DNA of 64,000 bases, taken from assembly GCF_003610535.1 (NCBI RefSeq), contig NZ_RAPN01000001.1:2033320-2097319 (forward strand), read 5' to 3'. The notes below the pieces were generated by a model. It had not been told where the DNA came from and made no database searches. It was given only the letters and a program-made list of their open reading frames with translations. The position numbers were made by a program, and so were the translations under genes. The stretch comes from Mangrovibacterium diazotrophicum (GTDB lineage Bacteria > Bacteroidota > Bacteroidia > Bacteroidales > Prolixibacteraceae). Positions 54,650-64,000 of this stretch are shown here, in pieces. Position 1 is the stretch's first letter. Each line of letters opens with the position of its first letter.

Positions 54650-57600
54650 TTACTTTTCCAAAGACATATCGAACGCTGCGTCGATAATATCGTCTTCTTT
54701 TTCATATTTACCGGTGCTGCGGGCTTTTTCAATGAAGCCAAGCATGCGTTTGTAATCGACTGGAAGAACTTTCACAAATTTCGACAAGCTGTAGTCCCAG
54801 TCAGACAGAATGTACTCTGCTACGGCAGACCCTGTTTTCTCCAGGTGCTTTTCGATCATTGCTTTCAATTCAGCTTGTTCAGCAGCATCGTCTACTTTCT
54901 CCAAACCGATCATTTCCATGTTACACTTCGCGGGGAAGGTTCCGTCGGCATCAAGTACGTAAGCGATACCACCCGACATACCTGCACCGAAGTTGCGACC
55001 TGTTTTACCCAGGATCACGGCCTTACCGCCAGTCATGTATTCGCAACCATGGTCTCCGATACCTTCTACCACTACCTTCGCTCCCGAGTTACGAACACAG
55101 AAACGCTCACCGGCAATACCACGGATATAAGCCTCGCCTCCAGTTGCCCCGTAGAAACAAACGTTACCTACAATGATGTTTTTCTCGGGAACAAACTGTG
55201 CATTTTTAACCGGGTAGATGGACAAGTGACCGCCTGACAAACCTTTTCCAAAGTAGTCGTTTGCATCACCTTCTACTTCCAATTCTATCCCTTTACACAT
55301 AAAGGCTCCGAATGATTGACCTGCAGAACCAGTCAGTTTGAAGTGAATTGTTCCGTCGGGCAGACCTTCGCCTTTATAAACCTTAGTTACTTCGTGCGAA
55401 AGAACAGTACCAGCACTACGGTCGGTGTTCACAACAGGGAACTCACCGTAAACTTTTTCACCTGTTTTGATGGCATTCTGTGCTGCTTCAACAAATTTCC
55501 AGTCCAGAATTTCTTCCAGTTGGTGATTTTGTTCTTTCGTTTTGTACAAGCCTTGATCGGCACCGATTGTCTCTTTGAACAAGATCGGGCTCAGATCCAG
55601 GTTTTTATATTTCCAGTGGTCCACATCGTCTTTAAATTTCAGACATTGTGACTGACCAATCATTTCTTGAATCGAACGGAATCCTAGCTCGGCCATAATT
55701 TCACGTAAACCACCTACCAGGAAGGTAAAGAAGTTCACCACATGGTCGGGATTACCGGTGAATTTGGCGCGAAGATCTTCGTTTTGCGTAGCCACACCTA
55801 CCGGGCAGGTATTGCTGTGACACTGACGCATCATGATACAACCTTCAACAACCAGCGCGGCAGTTGCACATCCCCATTCTTCGGCACCCAACAAAGTTGC
55901 GATCGCCAAGTCGCGAGATGTTTTCATCTGACCGTCAGCCTGCACCGTGATCCGATTACGCAAGCGGTTGCGCACCAACGTCTGGTGAGTTTCGGCCAAA
56001 CCAAGCTCCCAAGGCAAACCAGCGTGTTTGATCGAGCTTAGCGGCGATGCACCTGTACCACCGTCATATCCGGAGATCAGAACAGCATCGGCTTTTGCTT
56101 TACAAACACCGGCAGCAACAGTACCAACACCTGTTTCAGAAACCAGCTTCACATTGATACGGGCGTCGCGGTTACTGTTTTTCAGGTCGAAGATCAATTG
56201 TGCCAAGTCTTCGATTGAATAGATATCGTGGTGTGGCGGAGGAGAAATCAAACCTACCCCCGGGGTTGAACCACGCACCCGGCCAATCCAACCGTTTACT
56301 TTGTGTCCCGGAAGCTGACCACCTTCACCAGGTTTTGCGCCCTGAGCCATTTTAATCTGAAGCTCTTTGGCCTGACTCAGGTAGTAGCTGTTCACACCAA
56401 AACGTCCTGAAGCAATCTGCTTGGTAGCCGAACACATGTCGTCGCCGTTTGGCAATTTGGTGTAACGAATCGGGTCTTCACCACCTTCACCTGAGTTAGA
56501 CTTGGAACCAATACGGTTCATCGCAATCGCCAGGGTCGTGTGTGCTTCCCACGAAATAGAACCGAATGACATCGCTCCAGTTGCGAAACGCTTCAGGATG
56601 CTGTCTGCCGACTCAACTTCGTCAATCGAAATAGACTCGCGATCAGAGTTGAAATCCATCAAACCACGCAAGGTGTAAGCTGCCTTGGTTTGATCATCAA
56701 CAAGCTGACAATATTGTTTGAATGTTTTGTAGTCGTTTGTGCGAGTTGCCTTTTGCAACAGGTTTACTGCTTTCGGAGACAACAAGTGACGTTCGCCACC
56801 AACTCTCCATTTGTATTCACCACCAGGTTCAAGCACTTTCGAGCCACCCAAGCGAATCGGGAATCCCTGACGGTGACGCATCAAAGCTTCTTTGGCAATA
56901 TCATCCAATGACAGACCTTCGATACGGCTAACAGTTCCGGTGAAGTATTTGTCGACAACTTCTGAATTGATTCCCAAAATTTCGAAGATCTGTGCACCTT
57001 GGTATGAAGCCAAAGTTGAGATACCCATTTTGGAGAAGATTTTCAACAAGCCGCCATTAACAGCCTTGATGTAATTTTTAACCGCTTTCTCTGCCGTAAC
57101 AGCACCCAACTTGCCATCGTTTGCCATTTGTTTGATGGTGTCGATTGCCATGTAAGGATTCACTGCAGAAACGCCGTAGCCCAGCAAAGTTGCCAAGTGG
57201 TGTACTTCGCGAACATCACCAACCTCCATGATGATATCAGCTTTACCACGTTTACCGATACGAATCAGGTGGTGGTGTACAGCTGAAGCGACCAATACCG
57301 AAGGAATCGGCGCATGGTCGGTACTTACAGAGAAGTCAGACAACAGGATTATTGAGTAACCTTCGTCGATGGCGTCTTCAACGTAAACACACAAACGTTC
57401 CAGCTTTTTCTCCAAAGTGCCTGGTTTTCCATCGGCGTGGAAAACGATGCTGATTTTCTTGGTTTGGAAGTGCGCATGGTCAACATACGACAACTTTACC
57501 AATTGTTCGTTGGTCAGAACCGGCTGCTCAATCGCAATACGACGGCAGTGTTCCGGAGATTCTGTCAGAATATTTTTGAATCCACCGACATAGGTACGCA

Positions 57601-59236
57601 AGTCCATAACGATACGCTCACGAATCGGGTCAATCGGCGGGTTGGTTACCTGGGCAAACAACTGTTTGAAGTAGTTCGACAGCAATACCGGACGATCAGA
57701 AAGCACAGCCAACGGGTTATCAGCCCCCATCGAACCAATTGCTTCTTTACCGGTTTCAGCCATCGGCTTCAACAGTACTTCCAACTCTTCATGCGTAAAA
57801 CCAAATGCTTTTTGACGCTTGAACAGTGTTTTCTGATCCGGCTCTTTCAATTCCAAATCAGGAATAGAAGGCAGATCATCCAGGTAAGTCATATTTTCTT
57901 TTACCCAATCACCATAAGGTTGACGGGAAATAATTTCAGCTTTAACTTCTTCATCGGAGATAATGCGACCTTGTTCCAAATCGGCCACAAACATTTTACC
58001 CGGCTGCAGACGACCGCGAACTTTTACGCTGGCGTGGTCTACATCCAATGCTCCCGATTCTGATGCCATGATCAGCATATCGTCGTCAGTTACGCAGTAG
58101 CGTGAAGGACGCAATCCGTTACGGTCGAGTGTTGCTCCAACTAAAACACCATCTGTGAAACAAACAGACGCCGGACCATCCCACGGTTCTGTCATGGCAG
58201 AATAGAATTCGTAGAACTCTTTTTTCTTTGGATCCATGTGTGGGTCGTTTTGCCAAGCTTCCGGAATCAGCATCATCAGCACATGAGGCAATGAGCGTCC
58301 GCTCAACACCAACATTTCGATGGCCATATCCAGGTTCGCGCTATCTGATGCTTTCAAATCGCAGATCGGGAAAATCATTTCCAGTTCTTCACGAGTGAAC
58401 AGCGTTGATTCCAGCAGTGCTTCGCGGGCACGCATCCAGTTCACGTTACCTTTGTTGGTGTTAATCTCGCCGTTGTGAGCGATATAACGGAAAGGCTGCG
58501 CCAATTTCCAACTTGGGAACGTATTGGTTGAGAAACGAGAGTGAACCAAGGCGATAGCACTAACAGCTAACGGGTTGGTCAAATCTTTAAAATAAAGTGA
58601 AACCTGTTCTGTTGTCAACTGACCTTTATAAATAATGGTCTTGTATGAACAGGAGATAATATTTAAACCGTCGTATCCGATGCCGGCAACCGATTCACGA
58701 ACCAGACGTTCTGTATATTTTCTGAAAACGAAAAGCTTACGATCGAACTCTTCAACCGTCATATCATCGGGTTTGCCGATGAATAATTGTTGCACGTAAG
58801 GTTCAGTCGCGCGCGAGTCACGACCAAGGTCAGAGTTGTCTACCGGAACTTTGCGGTATCCCAAAAACGGCAAGCCAAATTTGGTCAGGTTTCTTGAAAT
58901 AATATCCTTGCATTCCGAGCGTTTTCGATCATCCATTGGAAAGAAAATCATGGCCACGCCATACTCGCCGAAAGTCGGAAGTTTGATTCCGTCCTTTGGG
59001 CATTCTTCCATGAATAGTTCATGGGGAATCTGAATTAAAATCCCAGCTCCATCCCCACTTTTAATATCATATCCGGTACCGCCCCTATGTTCCATCCGAG
59101 CCAACATAGCTAAAGCGTCAGAAATAACCCGATGTTGTTTCCGACCTTTCAGGTTAGCTACGAATCCGATCCCACAGCTACCATGTTCAAATTCAGAGCG
59201 ATAAAGACCCTGTTGTTTGGGAGTTTCTAACTGCAT
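54650..59236 (-). CDS. gltB: Glutamate synthase large subunit
   Basis: 1528 residues. A propeptide of about 20 residues precedes the glutaminase Cys in EFEHGSCGIGF, so N-terminal cleavage is expected. Domains in order: GATase type 2 (about 21-430), central domain (about 490-790), FMN-binding synthase domain (about 840-1210) and the beta-helix GXGXG domain (about 1280-1490). The 3Fe-4S cluster is at VEGCIMMRQCHSNTCPVG. Length is typical of the bacterial NADPH enzyme. The leader contains a hairpin with a T-run (59295-59321). Confidence 0.97.
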   Translation of the reverse strand: MQLETPKQQGLYRSEFEHGSCGIGFVANLKGRKQHRVISDALAMLARMEHRGGTGYDIKSGDGAGILIQIPHELFMEECPKDGIKLPTFGEYGVAMIFFPMDDRKRSECKDIISRNLTKFGLPFLGYRKVPVDNSDLGRDSRATEPYVQQLFIGKPDDMTVEEFDRKLFVFRKYTERLVRESVAGIGYDGLNIISCSYKTIIYKGQLTTEQVSLYFKDLTNPLAVSAIALVHSRFSTNTFPSWKLAQPFRYIAHNGEINTNKGNVNWMRAREALLESTLFTREELEMIFPICDLKASDSANLDMAIEMLVLSGRSLPHVLMMLIPEAWQNDPHMDPKKKEFYEFYSAMTEPWDGPASVCFTDGVLVGATLDRNGLRPSRYCVTDDDMLIMASESGALDVDHASVKVRGRLQPGKMFVADLEQGRIISDEEVKAEIISRQPYGDWVKENMTYLDDLPSIPDLELKEPDQKTLFKRQKAFGFTHEELEVLLKPMAETGKEAIGSMGADNPLAVLSDRPVLLSNYFKQLFAQVTNPPIDPIRERIVMDLRTYVGGFKNILTESPEHCRRIAIEQPVLTNEQLVKLSYVDHAHFQTKKISIVFHADGKPGTLEKKLERLCVYVEDAIDEGYSIILLSDFSVSTDHAPIPSVLVASAVHHHLIRIGKRGKADIIMEVGDVREVHHLATLLGYGVSAVNPYMAIDTIKQMANDGKLGAVTAEKAVKNYIKAVNGGLLKIFSKMGISTLASYQGAQIFEILGINSEVVDKYFTGTVSRIEGLSLDDIAKEALMRHRQGFPIRLGGSKVLEPGGEYKWRVGGERHLLSPKAVNLLQKATRTNDYKTFKQYCQLVDDQTKAAYTLRGLMDFNSDRESISIDEVESADSILKRFATGAMSFGSISWEAHTTLAIAMNRIGSKSNSGEGGEDPIRYTKLPNGDDMCSATKQIASGRFGVNSYYLSQAKELQIKMAQGAKPGEGGQLPGHKVNGWIGRVRGSTPGVGLISPPPHHDIYSIEDLAQLIFDLKNSNRDARINVKLVSETGVGTVAAGVCKAKADAVLISGYDGGTGASPLSSIKHAGLPWELGLAETHQTLVRNRLRNRITVQADGQMKTSRDLAIATLLGAEEWGCATAALVVEGCIMMRQCHSNTCPVGVATQNEDLRAKFTGNPDHVVNFFTFLVGGLREIMAELGFRSIQEMIGQSQCLKFKDDVDHWKYKNLDLSPILFKETIGADQGLYKTKEQNHQLEEILDWKFVEAAQNAIKTGEKVYGEFPVVNTDRSAGTVLSHEVTKVYKGEGLPDGTIHFKLTGSAGQSFGAFMCKGIELEVEGDANDYFGKGLSGGHLSIYPVKNAQFVPEKNIIVGNVCFYGATGGEAYIRGIAGERFCVRNSGAKVVVEGIGDHGCEYMTGGKAVILGKTGRNFGAGMSGGIAYVLDADGTFPAKCNMEMIGLEKVDDAAEQAELKAMIEKHLEKTGSAVAEYILSDWDYSLSKFVKVLPVDYKRMLGFIEKARSTGKYEKEDDIIDAAFDMSLEK

Positions 59237-59554
59237 CTTTTATACATTTATATTTTAATCACCTAAGTCTCGGGTATGCCCCCAAGACACAACAAAATCA
59301 CTGAAATAGCAACAGTGATTTAAAACTATAAGCAAAACCCGCGAAAATCTTACGAAGTGAAAGCAAAAATAGCCATAAAACGAATATAATCCAACGTCGG
59401 ATTTGAAAAAAGCTGTTCGAGAACATAGACCACCCCCTTTACTTTTACCTCTCAATTTCATAATAGGGTGAAATCGAACAACTTACACTACACCATTAAA
59501 TAGTGTCTAAATTTGAAAAAAAATGAAATATAACGTTTTATTAACAGGATGACA
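59237..59554 (-). other. gltB leader and upstream region
   Basis: 318 bases between argH and gltB on the same strand. It has a candidate -7 box (TATTTTTG, 59364-59371 on the minus strand) with TTGG at about the right place upstream, and a 9-bp hairpin (59295-59321) between that box and gltB. A small open frame here is not convincing. Confidence 0.5.
59295..59321 (-). terminator. Hairpin with T-run in the gltB leader, possible attenuator or argH terminator
   Basis: A perfect 9-bp stem (AAATCACTG / CAGTGATTT, 9-nt loop), then TTGTTG on the minus strand. It is about 60 bases before gltB and about 235 past argH. Confidence 0.5.
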
Positions 59555-60886
59555 CTATTTCAGCAACTTAGCAATCGAATCATCGACCTTTTTAAAGTTA
59601 AATTGGGCAAGAATTGCTTTCATTTTTGCATCAATTTCAGGAAGGCACAAATTGCCTAAACTTCCTTCATGTGTATGCTTAATTTCACGACTTGGATTGT
59701 AATTCCCAGCCTGAATTTCAAGACCTACTTTTTTATAAGCATCGCGGAACGGAACGCCGTCAATCACCAACCGATTGACATCTTCTACACTATAAACGTA
59801 CTTATAGCGCTCATCGTTCAAAATATTCTCTTTAACTGCGATTTCAGTCAATGCAAAATTGGCAATCTCCAGGCAATTCTTCAGATCCTGGAAGGATGGC
59901 AGGAATACTTCTTTTACAATCTGAAGGTCTCTGAAATAGCCACTTGGCAGGTTATTAACCATCAGCATAATCTCAGTCGGCATGGCTTGAATTTTATTGC
60001 AGTGCGAGCGCAACAATTCAAAAACATCCGGATTTTTTTTGTGCGGCATGATACTCGACCCGGTTGTGAGTTCATCTGGCAAACTTACAAATCCGAAGTT
60101 TTGACTCATAAAAAGGCACACATCGTAAGCAAGTTTGGAAAGTGTGGCAGCAATCGACGAAAGTGCGAAACCAACAATCTTCTCCATTTTGCCACGTCCC
60201 ATTTGGGCATAAACAACATTGTAGTTCATTTGCTCAAATCCGAGCAAATCGGTTGTCATTTGGCGATCGAGTGGAAAAGACGAGCCGTAACCGGCTGCTG
60301 ATCCCAGCGGATTCTGATTGGCAATCCGATAAGCAGCGTGCAATAGCAGGAAGTCGTCAGCCAAACTTTCGGCATAAGCACTAAACCACAAACCAAACGA
60401 CGAAGGCATCGCCACCTGTAAGTGGGTATACCCTGGCATCAGCACATCCTTGTATTTATCGGCTTGTTTCAGCAACGTTTGGAAGAGCTGCTCACCAAGA
60501 ACAACAACCTCGCGAATTTCGTGGCGGGCAAATAATTTGAGGTCCAGCAAAACCTGGTCGTTTCGCGAGCGGCCACTGTGAATTTTCTTACCAATGTCGC
60601 CCAGCTTACGGGTCAACATCGTTTCAACCTGGGAATGGACATCTTCAACGCCTTCTTCAATCTGAAATTCTCCTTTTTGAATCAGCGCGTAAATTGCCTT
60701 CAATTCACTCAACAACAACGCAAGTTCATCCTTCGGCAACAAATTGATTTCCGACAACATGGTACCGTGAGCCATCGAGCCCAACACATCAAACGGAGCC
60801 AGGTATAAATCCAGCTCGCGATCTTTACCAACAGTAAAATCTTCAATCAGTTTATTTACAGAGTAACCTTTGTCCCAGAGTTTCAT
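59555..60886 (-). CDS. argH: Argininosuccinate lyase
   Basis: 443 residues of the fumarase / aspartase superfamily. GSSIMPHKKNPDVFE (about 276-290) is the signature, with the catalytic serine loop. VHSQVETMLTRKLGDIGKKI and HSGRSRNDQVLLDLKLF are the other conserved blocks. It cleaves argininosuccinate to arginine and fumarate. No other arginine gene is next to it. Divergent from the GT39 gene. Confidence 0.96.
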   Translation of the reverse strand: MKLWDKGYSVNKLIEDFTVGKDRELDLYLAPFDVLGSMAHGTMLSEINLLPKDELALLLSELKAIYALIQKGEFQIEEGVEDVHSQVETMLTRKLGDIGKKIHSGRSRNDQVLLDLKLFARHEIREVVVLGEQLFQTLLKQADKYKDVLMPGYTHLQVAMPSSFGLWFSAYAESLADDFLLLHAAYRIANQNPLGSAAGYGSSFPLDRQMTTDLLGFEQMNYNVVYAQMGRGKMEKIVGFALSSIAATLSKLAYDVCLFMSQNFGFVSLPDELTTGSSIMPHKKNPDVFELLRSHCNKIQAMPTEIMLMVNNLPSGYFRDLQIVKEVFLPSFQDLKNCLEIANFALTEIAVKENILNDERYKYVYSVEDVNRLVIDGVPFRDAYKKVGLEIQAGNYNPSREIKHTHEGSLGNLCLPEIDAKMKAILAQFNFKKVDDSIAKLLK

Positions 60887-60902
60887 TTTCGAAAATTTTG
60901 CC

Positions 60903-60930
60903 CAAATATACTTATTTATATTATTACAAA
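60903..60930 (-). promoter_or_regulatory. Promoter of argH
   Basis: On the minus strand TATATTTG (60910-60903) matches the -7 consensus exactly, with TTTG (60930-60927) upstream; the 16-base spacing is short. The start site would lie about 10 bases before ATG 60886. Confidence 0.5.
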
Positions 60931-61016
60931 ACCGTTTATTTTCCTTTACAAAGCTCCTTCAGGACGCGAGCCATTGAGAAAAAAGCTCAATTTTGCAGGG
61001 ATATTCAAACAATCGA

Positions 61017-62681
61017 ATGAAACAGAAGGCAGAAACAGAAAACATGAAGCAAACGTTAATTATTGCGTTTGCAATCCTGCTCGCATTAACCGCTTATTAT
61101 TTCGGACTATTCATTGATCTGACAGGCGACTCTGGAAAATACGCTGCTATAGCACGCCATGTGTTCGAAAGCGGCGACTGCATCAATCTGAGAATCCACG
61201 CTGAACCTTACGACCAAAAACCACCGCTCCTTTTCTGGCTTTCGGCCCTCGGCTTCGAACTTTGGGGACTTCACAACTGGAGCTTCAAAATCTTCCCCCT
61301 GCTTTACGGCTTCCTGAGTATTTTCTTCACGTACCAGCTGGGCAAGACGCTTTACGGAAAACAGACAGGCACCTTGGCCGCCATTTTTCTTTCCACATCC
61401 GAAATCTACTTTTTGTACACTATGGATGTGCACACCGACCTGATTCTCGTCACCAACGTCACATTGGCAATCTGGCAACTGGCAGCCTACCTGAAAACCC
61501 AAAAGACTTCAAATTTCATTTTTGCGTTTGTCGCCATCGGGCTGGCCATGATGAGCAAAGGAGCCATTGGAGCAGCCATTCCTGCTTTTGCGCTGGGAAC
61601 CCATTTAATTGCCAAAAGAGATTTCAAACAACTCTTCCACCCAAAATGGATCCCGGGGATCCTCATAGCTCTGCTGACTGCAACGCCGGCATTTCTGGGA
61701 TTAATCAACCAATTCGGACTGGAGGGGATAAAATTCTTCTTCATCACCAACAATGTTGGCCGAATAACCGGTGAATATGCCGGAAGCAACAGCGATCCGT
61801 TCTTTTATCTTCACAGCAGCCTCTACCTCTTTTTGCCATGGACTTTCTTTTTAATCAGAGGCGTGGTTCTTGAATTTCGTCAAATTTTGAGAGAAGGGAA
61901 AGATAAATCCGAATACCTCACTACCGGGGGGATTTGGATATTCTTCATAATTGCCTCTCTCTCGAAAGGAAAAGCTCCACATTACATTTTTATGCTTATC
62001 CCGATGTTCATGGTGATTACTGCCAAATGGCTTGTCGAAGCACTTGAAAAAGGATCGCCCAAAAGAATCAAACAACTCCTTTTTGCGCAAAATACACTCA
62101 ACACATTACTGCTGCTTTTCATCGGAATAGCGATGTTTTACTTGTTCCCCACACAAAAAATAATCTATCCGATACTACTAATACTTTCCCTGGCTGCCTG
62201 CCTACTCGTTTTAAAAAGCGGTTTCGGAAAAAACTACAAACTAATTTTACCCGGAGCCATCTTAATTTCCACACTAGCCGTTTTCCTCAACTCAAGCGCA
62301 CTACCGAAAGCTTTCAGCTACCAGGCATCAACGAAGGCAGCAAAAATTTACAACGAAAATGCAGCACCAGCCGAAAAGATCTTTAGCTACCACTACCCGC
62401 AATACGAAATCTTCTTCTACGCCAAGTCCGATGCGATTCAACTTTATTCCTTGCATGACCTTCCAAAACTACTGCCCGAAGAAAAGTTTTGGTTACTCAC
62501 AACCGAAGCCGGCAAGGATAGCATTCAATCGAATCCGGATTTAAAAATTATTGCAGAACACCCCCTAAAAAACAGGGGTATGAATCGCGCAGGTCTCCAA
62601 TTTATCCTTCCGTCCTCCCGCGAACGCTCGCTGGATACCGTTTATTTAATTGAAGCCAAAACGAACGAACAGATCCAATGA
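61017..62681 (+). CDS. GT39 / ArnT-like membrane glycosyltransferase
   Basis: 554 residues from ATG 61017; ATG 61044 (MKQTLIIAF) is equally possible and begins just before the first helix. Many transmembrane helices are seen. The first external loop has DLTGDSGKYAAIARHVFES, containing the acidic DxGxYxxIA motif, and the polar YDQKPPLLFWLSALGFELWG is the typical ArnT / PMT feature. It would move a sugar from a polyprenyl-phosphate donor to lipid A or protein. The C-terminal periplasmic domain begins near 430. Divergent from argH. Confidence 0.88.
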   Translation: MKQKAETENMKQTLIIAFAILLALTAYYFGLFIDLTGDSGKYAAIARHVFESGDCINLRIHAEPYDQKPPLLFWLSALGFELWGLHNWSFKIFPLLYGFLSIFFTYQLGKTLYGKQTGTLAAIFLSTSEIYFLYTMDVHTDLILVTNVTLAIWQLAAYLKTQKTSNFIFAFVAIGLAMMSKGAIGAAIPAFALGTHLIAKRDFKQLFHPKWIPGILIALLTATPAFLGLINQFGLEGIKFFFITNNVGRITGEYAGSNSDPFFYLHSSLYLFLPWTFFLIRGVVLEFRQILREGKDKSEYLTTGGIWIFFIIASLSKGKAPHYIFMLIPMFMVITAKWLVEALEKGSPKRIKQLLFAQNTLNTLLLLFIGIAMFYLFPTQKIIYPILLILSLAACLLVLKSGFGKNYKLILPGAILISTLAVFLNSSALPKAFSYQASTKAAKIYNENAAPAEKIFSYHYPQYEIFFYAKSDAIQLYSLHDLPKLLPEEKFWLLTTEAGKDSIQSNPDLKIIAEHPLKNRGMNRAGLQFILPSSRERSLDTVYLIEAKTNEQIQ

Positions 62682-63291
62682 ATGTGAATTAATTTACCAT
62701 ATTTATTTTACAATACACAAATAAATAACCCAACTAGTACACGCCTTTAAATTGTACCCCCTGCGCTGTTAAACTGTCGCTATTTCAGCAACAAAAAGCA
62801 CTTCGTCTACAAACGCACACAGGTCACTATTGAAAACCAAAATGATTTGCGCTATGAAAGAAAAAGACGAATTGTCTACAAAAAGGCGATTAAAAATGAA
62901 AGAAATACAGAATTAACCCCACATTTCTACTTTTAGACAACCGATTGCCTTTTCAAACTATTTTCCAAATTCCGGAGGAGCAGTTTCTACAAAAACATTA
63001 CAAATTATCACAATACCCCTTCACAGAGACACCTTTTGTAGTAATTTGACACTTTTCATGCTGTTTTGCCATCTTTTTATAAGGGTTCGAATGTTAATTT
63101 TTTATTAATTTGGGGAACACCCCCTGTTTTTTACAACCACCGTATCAAAATATCGATACTTTTGAACTCGGAGACAAAAATAAAAGGGGCCCTTTCAAAA
63201 ATTCGAGCATTTTAAGAGATCACACGTTAAAGCAAAACCAAACAAAATTTTTTATCTAAAAAGTTCAGTTAAACCCTTAAATTTTCACATC
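62682..63291. other. Long AT-rich noncoding region before the TorF-like gene
   Basis: 610 bases with no convincing open frame. A perfect -7 box TACTTTTG lies at 63157-63164 (plus), 128 bases before the porin start; its -33 partner is weak. A short palindrome AAAGGGGCCCTTT lies at about 63183-63197. I see no tRNA or known RNA family. Confidence 0.55.
63157..63164 (+). promoter_or_regulatory. Possible -7 promoter box of the TorF-like gene
   Basis: TACTTTTG matches TAnnTTTG; the transcript leader would be about 120 bases. Confidence 0.45.
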
Positions 63292-63936
63292 ATGAAAAAG
63301 ACTTTCAAAACACTTTTAGTTTTTGGACTTGCTGTTATTTTTGCTTTAAACGTTCAGGCACAAGACGAAGAATCAAAATGGAGTCTTGGTTTGGATTTGA
63401 CCAGTACATACGTATGGCGTGGTACGTCTTATAGCGGACCATCTATCCAGCCTTACGTTGAGTATTCATCAGGTATTTTCACCATGGGTGCATGGGGTTC
63501 TCAAGGTTTCGACGGATTCCAAGAGATGGATCTTTATGCTTCTTTGGGATTTGACTTCGGTTTAAGCCTTGGCGTTACTGACTATTATTACCCGGGAACA
63601 GACTACGGTAATAAAATGTCACACTCCTTCGAGTTAAATGCAGGTTATTCTATTGGCGCACTTAGCCTTTCAGGTAACTACATTTTCGCAGGCGAAGGAT
63701 CTGTTGGTGATGACCTTTATTTCGAAGCAGGTGTTACAGTTGGTAAAGTTGACTTATTCGTGGGTGCAGGAGACGGCTGGCACACTACAGACACTGAGTT
63801 CAACCTGTGTAACGTTGGTATTTCTTCATCTAAAGAAATCAAAATCACTGATTCATTCTCACTTCCAGTTTCAGGTTCTTGTATCTGGAATCCGGATTCA
63901 GAACAATTCTACATCGTAGGTACTATTTCTTTCTAA
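63292..63936 (+). CDS. TorF-family-like outer-membrane protein
   Basis: 214 residues with a signal peptide (MKKTFKTLLVFGLAVIFALNVQA). LTSTYVWRGTSYSGPSIQPYVEY near the start resembles the TorF putative porin pattern; the chain then alternates Gly/aromatic-rich strands up to FYIVGTISF, the C-terminal barrel strand. In several Bacteroidota such genes stand beside ammonium-transporter and PII genes; the right-hand end of the window is too short to show whether this one does. Function unproven. Confidence 0.75.
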   Translation: MKKTFKTLLVFGLAVIFALNVQAQDEESKWSLGLDLTSTYVWRGTSYSGPSIQPYVEYSSGIFTMGAWGSQGFDGFQEMDLYASLGFDFGLSLGVTDYYYPGTDYGNKMSHSFELNAGYSIGALSLSGNYIFAGEGSVGDDLYFEAGVTVGKVDLFVGAGDGWHTTDTEFNLCNVGISSSKEIKITDSFSLPVSGSCIWNPDSEQFYIVGTISF

Positions 63937-64000
63937 GAAAACAAATTACAGATTTTAATGAAATGACCATGATTGGACTACCAATCTGGGGGAGCTACCA

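Noticed and set aside
59255-59461. 68-residue open frame in the gltB leader
   Set aside because: Its composition (Phe, Tyr, Cys) is that of AT-rich noncoding DNA, and no motif is visible.
1-64000. CRISPR array, insertion sequence, integrase or prophage
   Set aside because: No regularly spaced direct repeats with spacers and no transposase or integrase motifs were seen; the only tandem repeats are the tRNA-linked units.

Overview
The window is a stretch of ordinary chromosome from a member of the Bacteroidota. The evidence is strong: gene starts lack Shine-Dalgarno sequences, several genes carry promoters of the TTTG / TAnnTTTG type, and the gene content includes TonB-dependent receptors with an ECF sigma / FecR pair, DUF4251, DUF4468, DUF1460, PorT-like barrels, a ResB-CcsA fusion and a CBM20-bearing 4-alpha-glucanotransferase. 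Overall content fits an environmental Marinilabiliales / Prolixibacteraceae-type bacterium, but that rank is a guess from gene content only. No phage, insertion sequence or CRISPR array is visible.

Layout. 1-9 kb: truncated panE, a 1155-residue protein that may be a diphosphate-type PEP carboxykinase, acetyl-CoA synthetase, and two short-chain-type NAD(P)-binding proteins. 8.8-14.3 kb: small membrane and envelope proteins (outer-membrane barrels, DUF4251, a lipoprotein, a FadL-like porin). 14.28-15.72 kb: the oddest region, a tandem array on the minus strand in which two identical tRNA-Val genes are followed by two 567/568-bp direct repeats, each holding a single-domain GIY-YIG nuclease gene, a degenerate tRNA-Val-like element and a terminator. 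15.8-25.8 kb: folC, phoH, a Ser/Arg-rich secreted protein, a TonB-like protein, an inositol-monophosphatase / glycosyltransferase cluster, a CorA-family transporter and Hsp20. 26-28.7 kb: a perfect promoter and TPP riboswitch ahead of a lone TonB-dependent receptor, probably the outer-membrane thiamine importer. 28.7-45.6 kb: carbonic anhydrase-like protein, SUI1 factor, PBP1A with an M48 lipoprotein protease, acyl-CoA ligase, ccsBA, malQ, a PNGase F-like secreted protein, and two envelope proteins. 45.9-49.8 kb: an ECF sigma / FecR / TonB-receptor signalling operon. 50-53 kb: envelope operon (DUF1460 amidase, LpxL-like acyltransferase) and a META lipoprotein. 53.1-63.9 kb: gltBD, argH, a GT39 membrane glycosyltransferase, and a TorF-like outer-membrane protein near the right end.

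How it fits together. Central metabolism is represented by acetate activation (acs), glutamate synthesis (gltBD), argH, folC and glucan breakdown (malQ). Most of the rest builds or senses the cell envelope. The tRNA-linked GIY-YIG array is the best candidate for something not formally described; the remaining genes are recognisable families.
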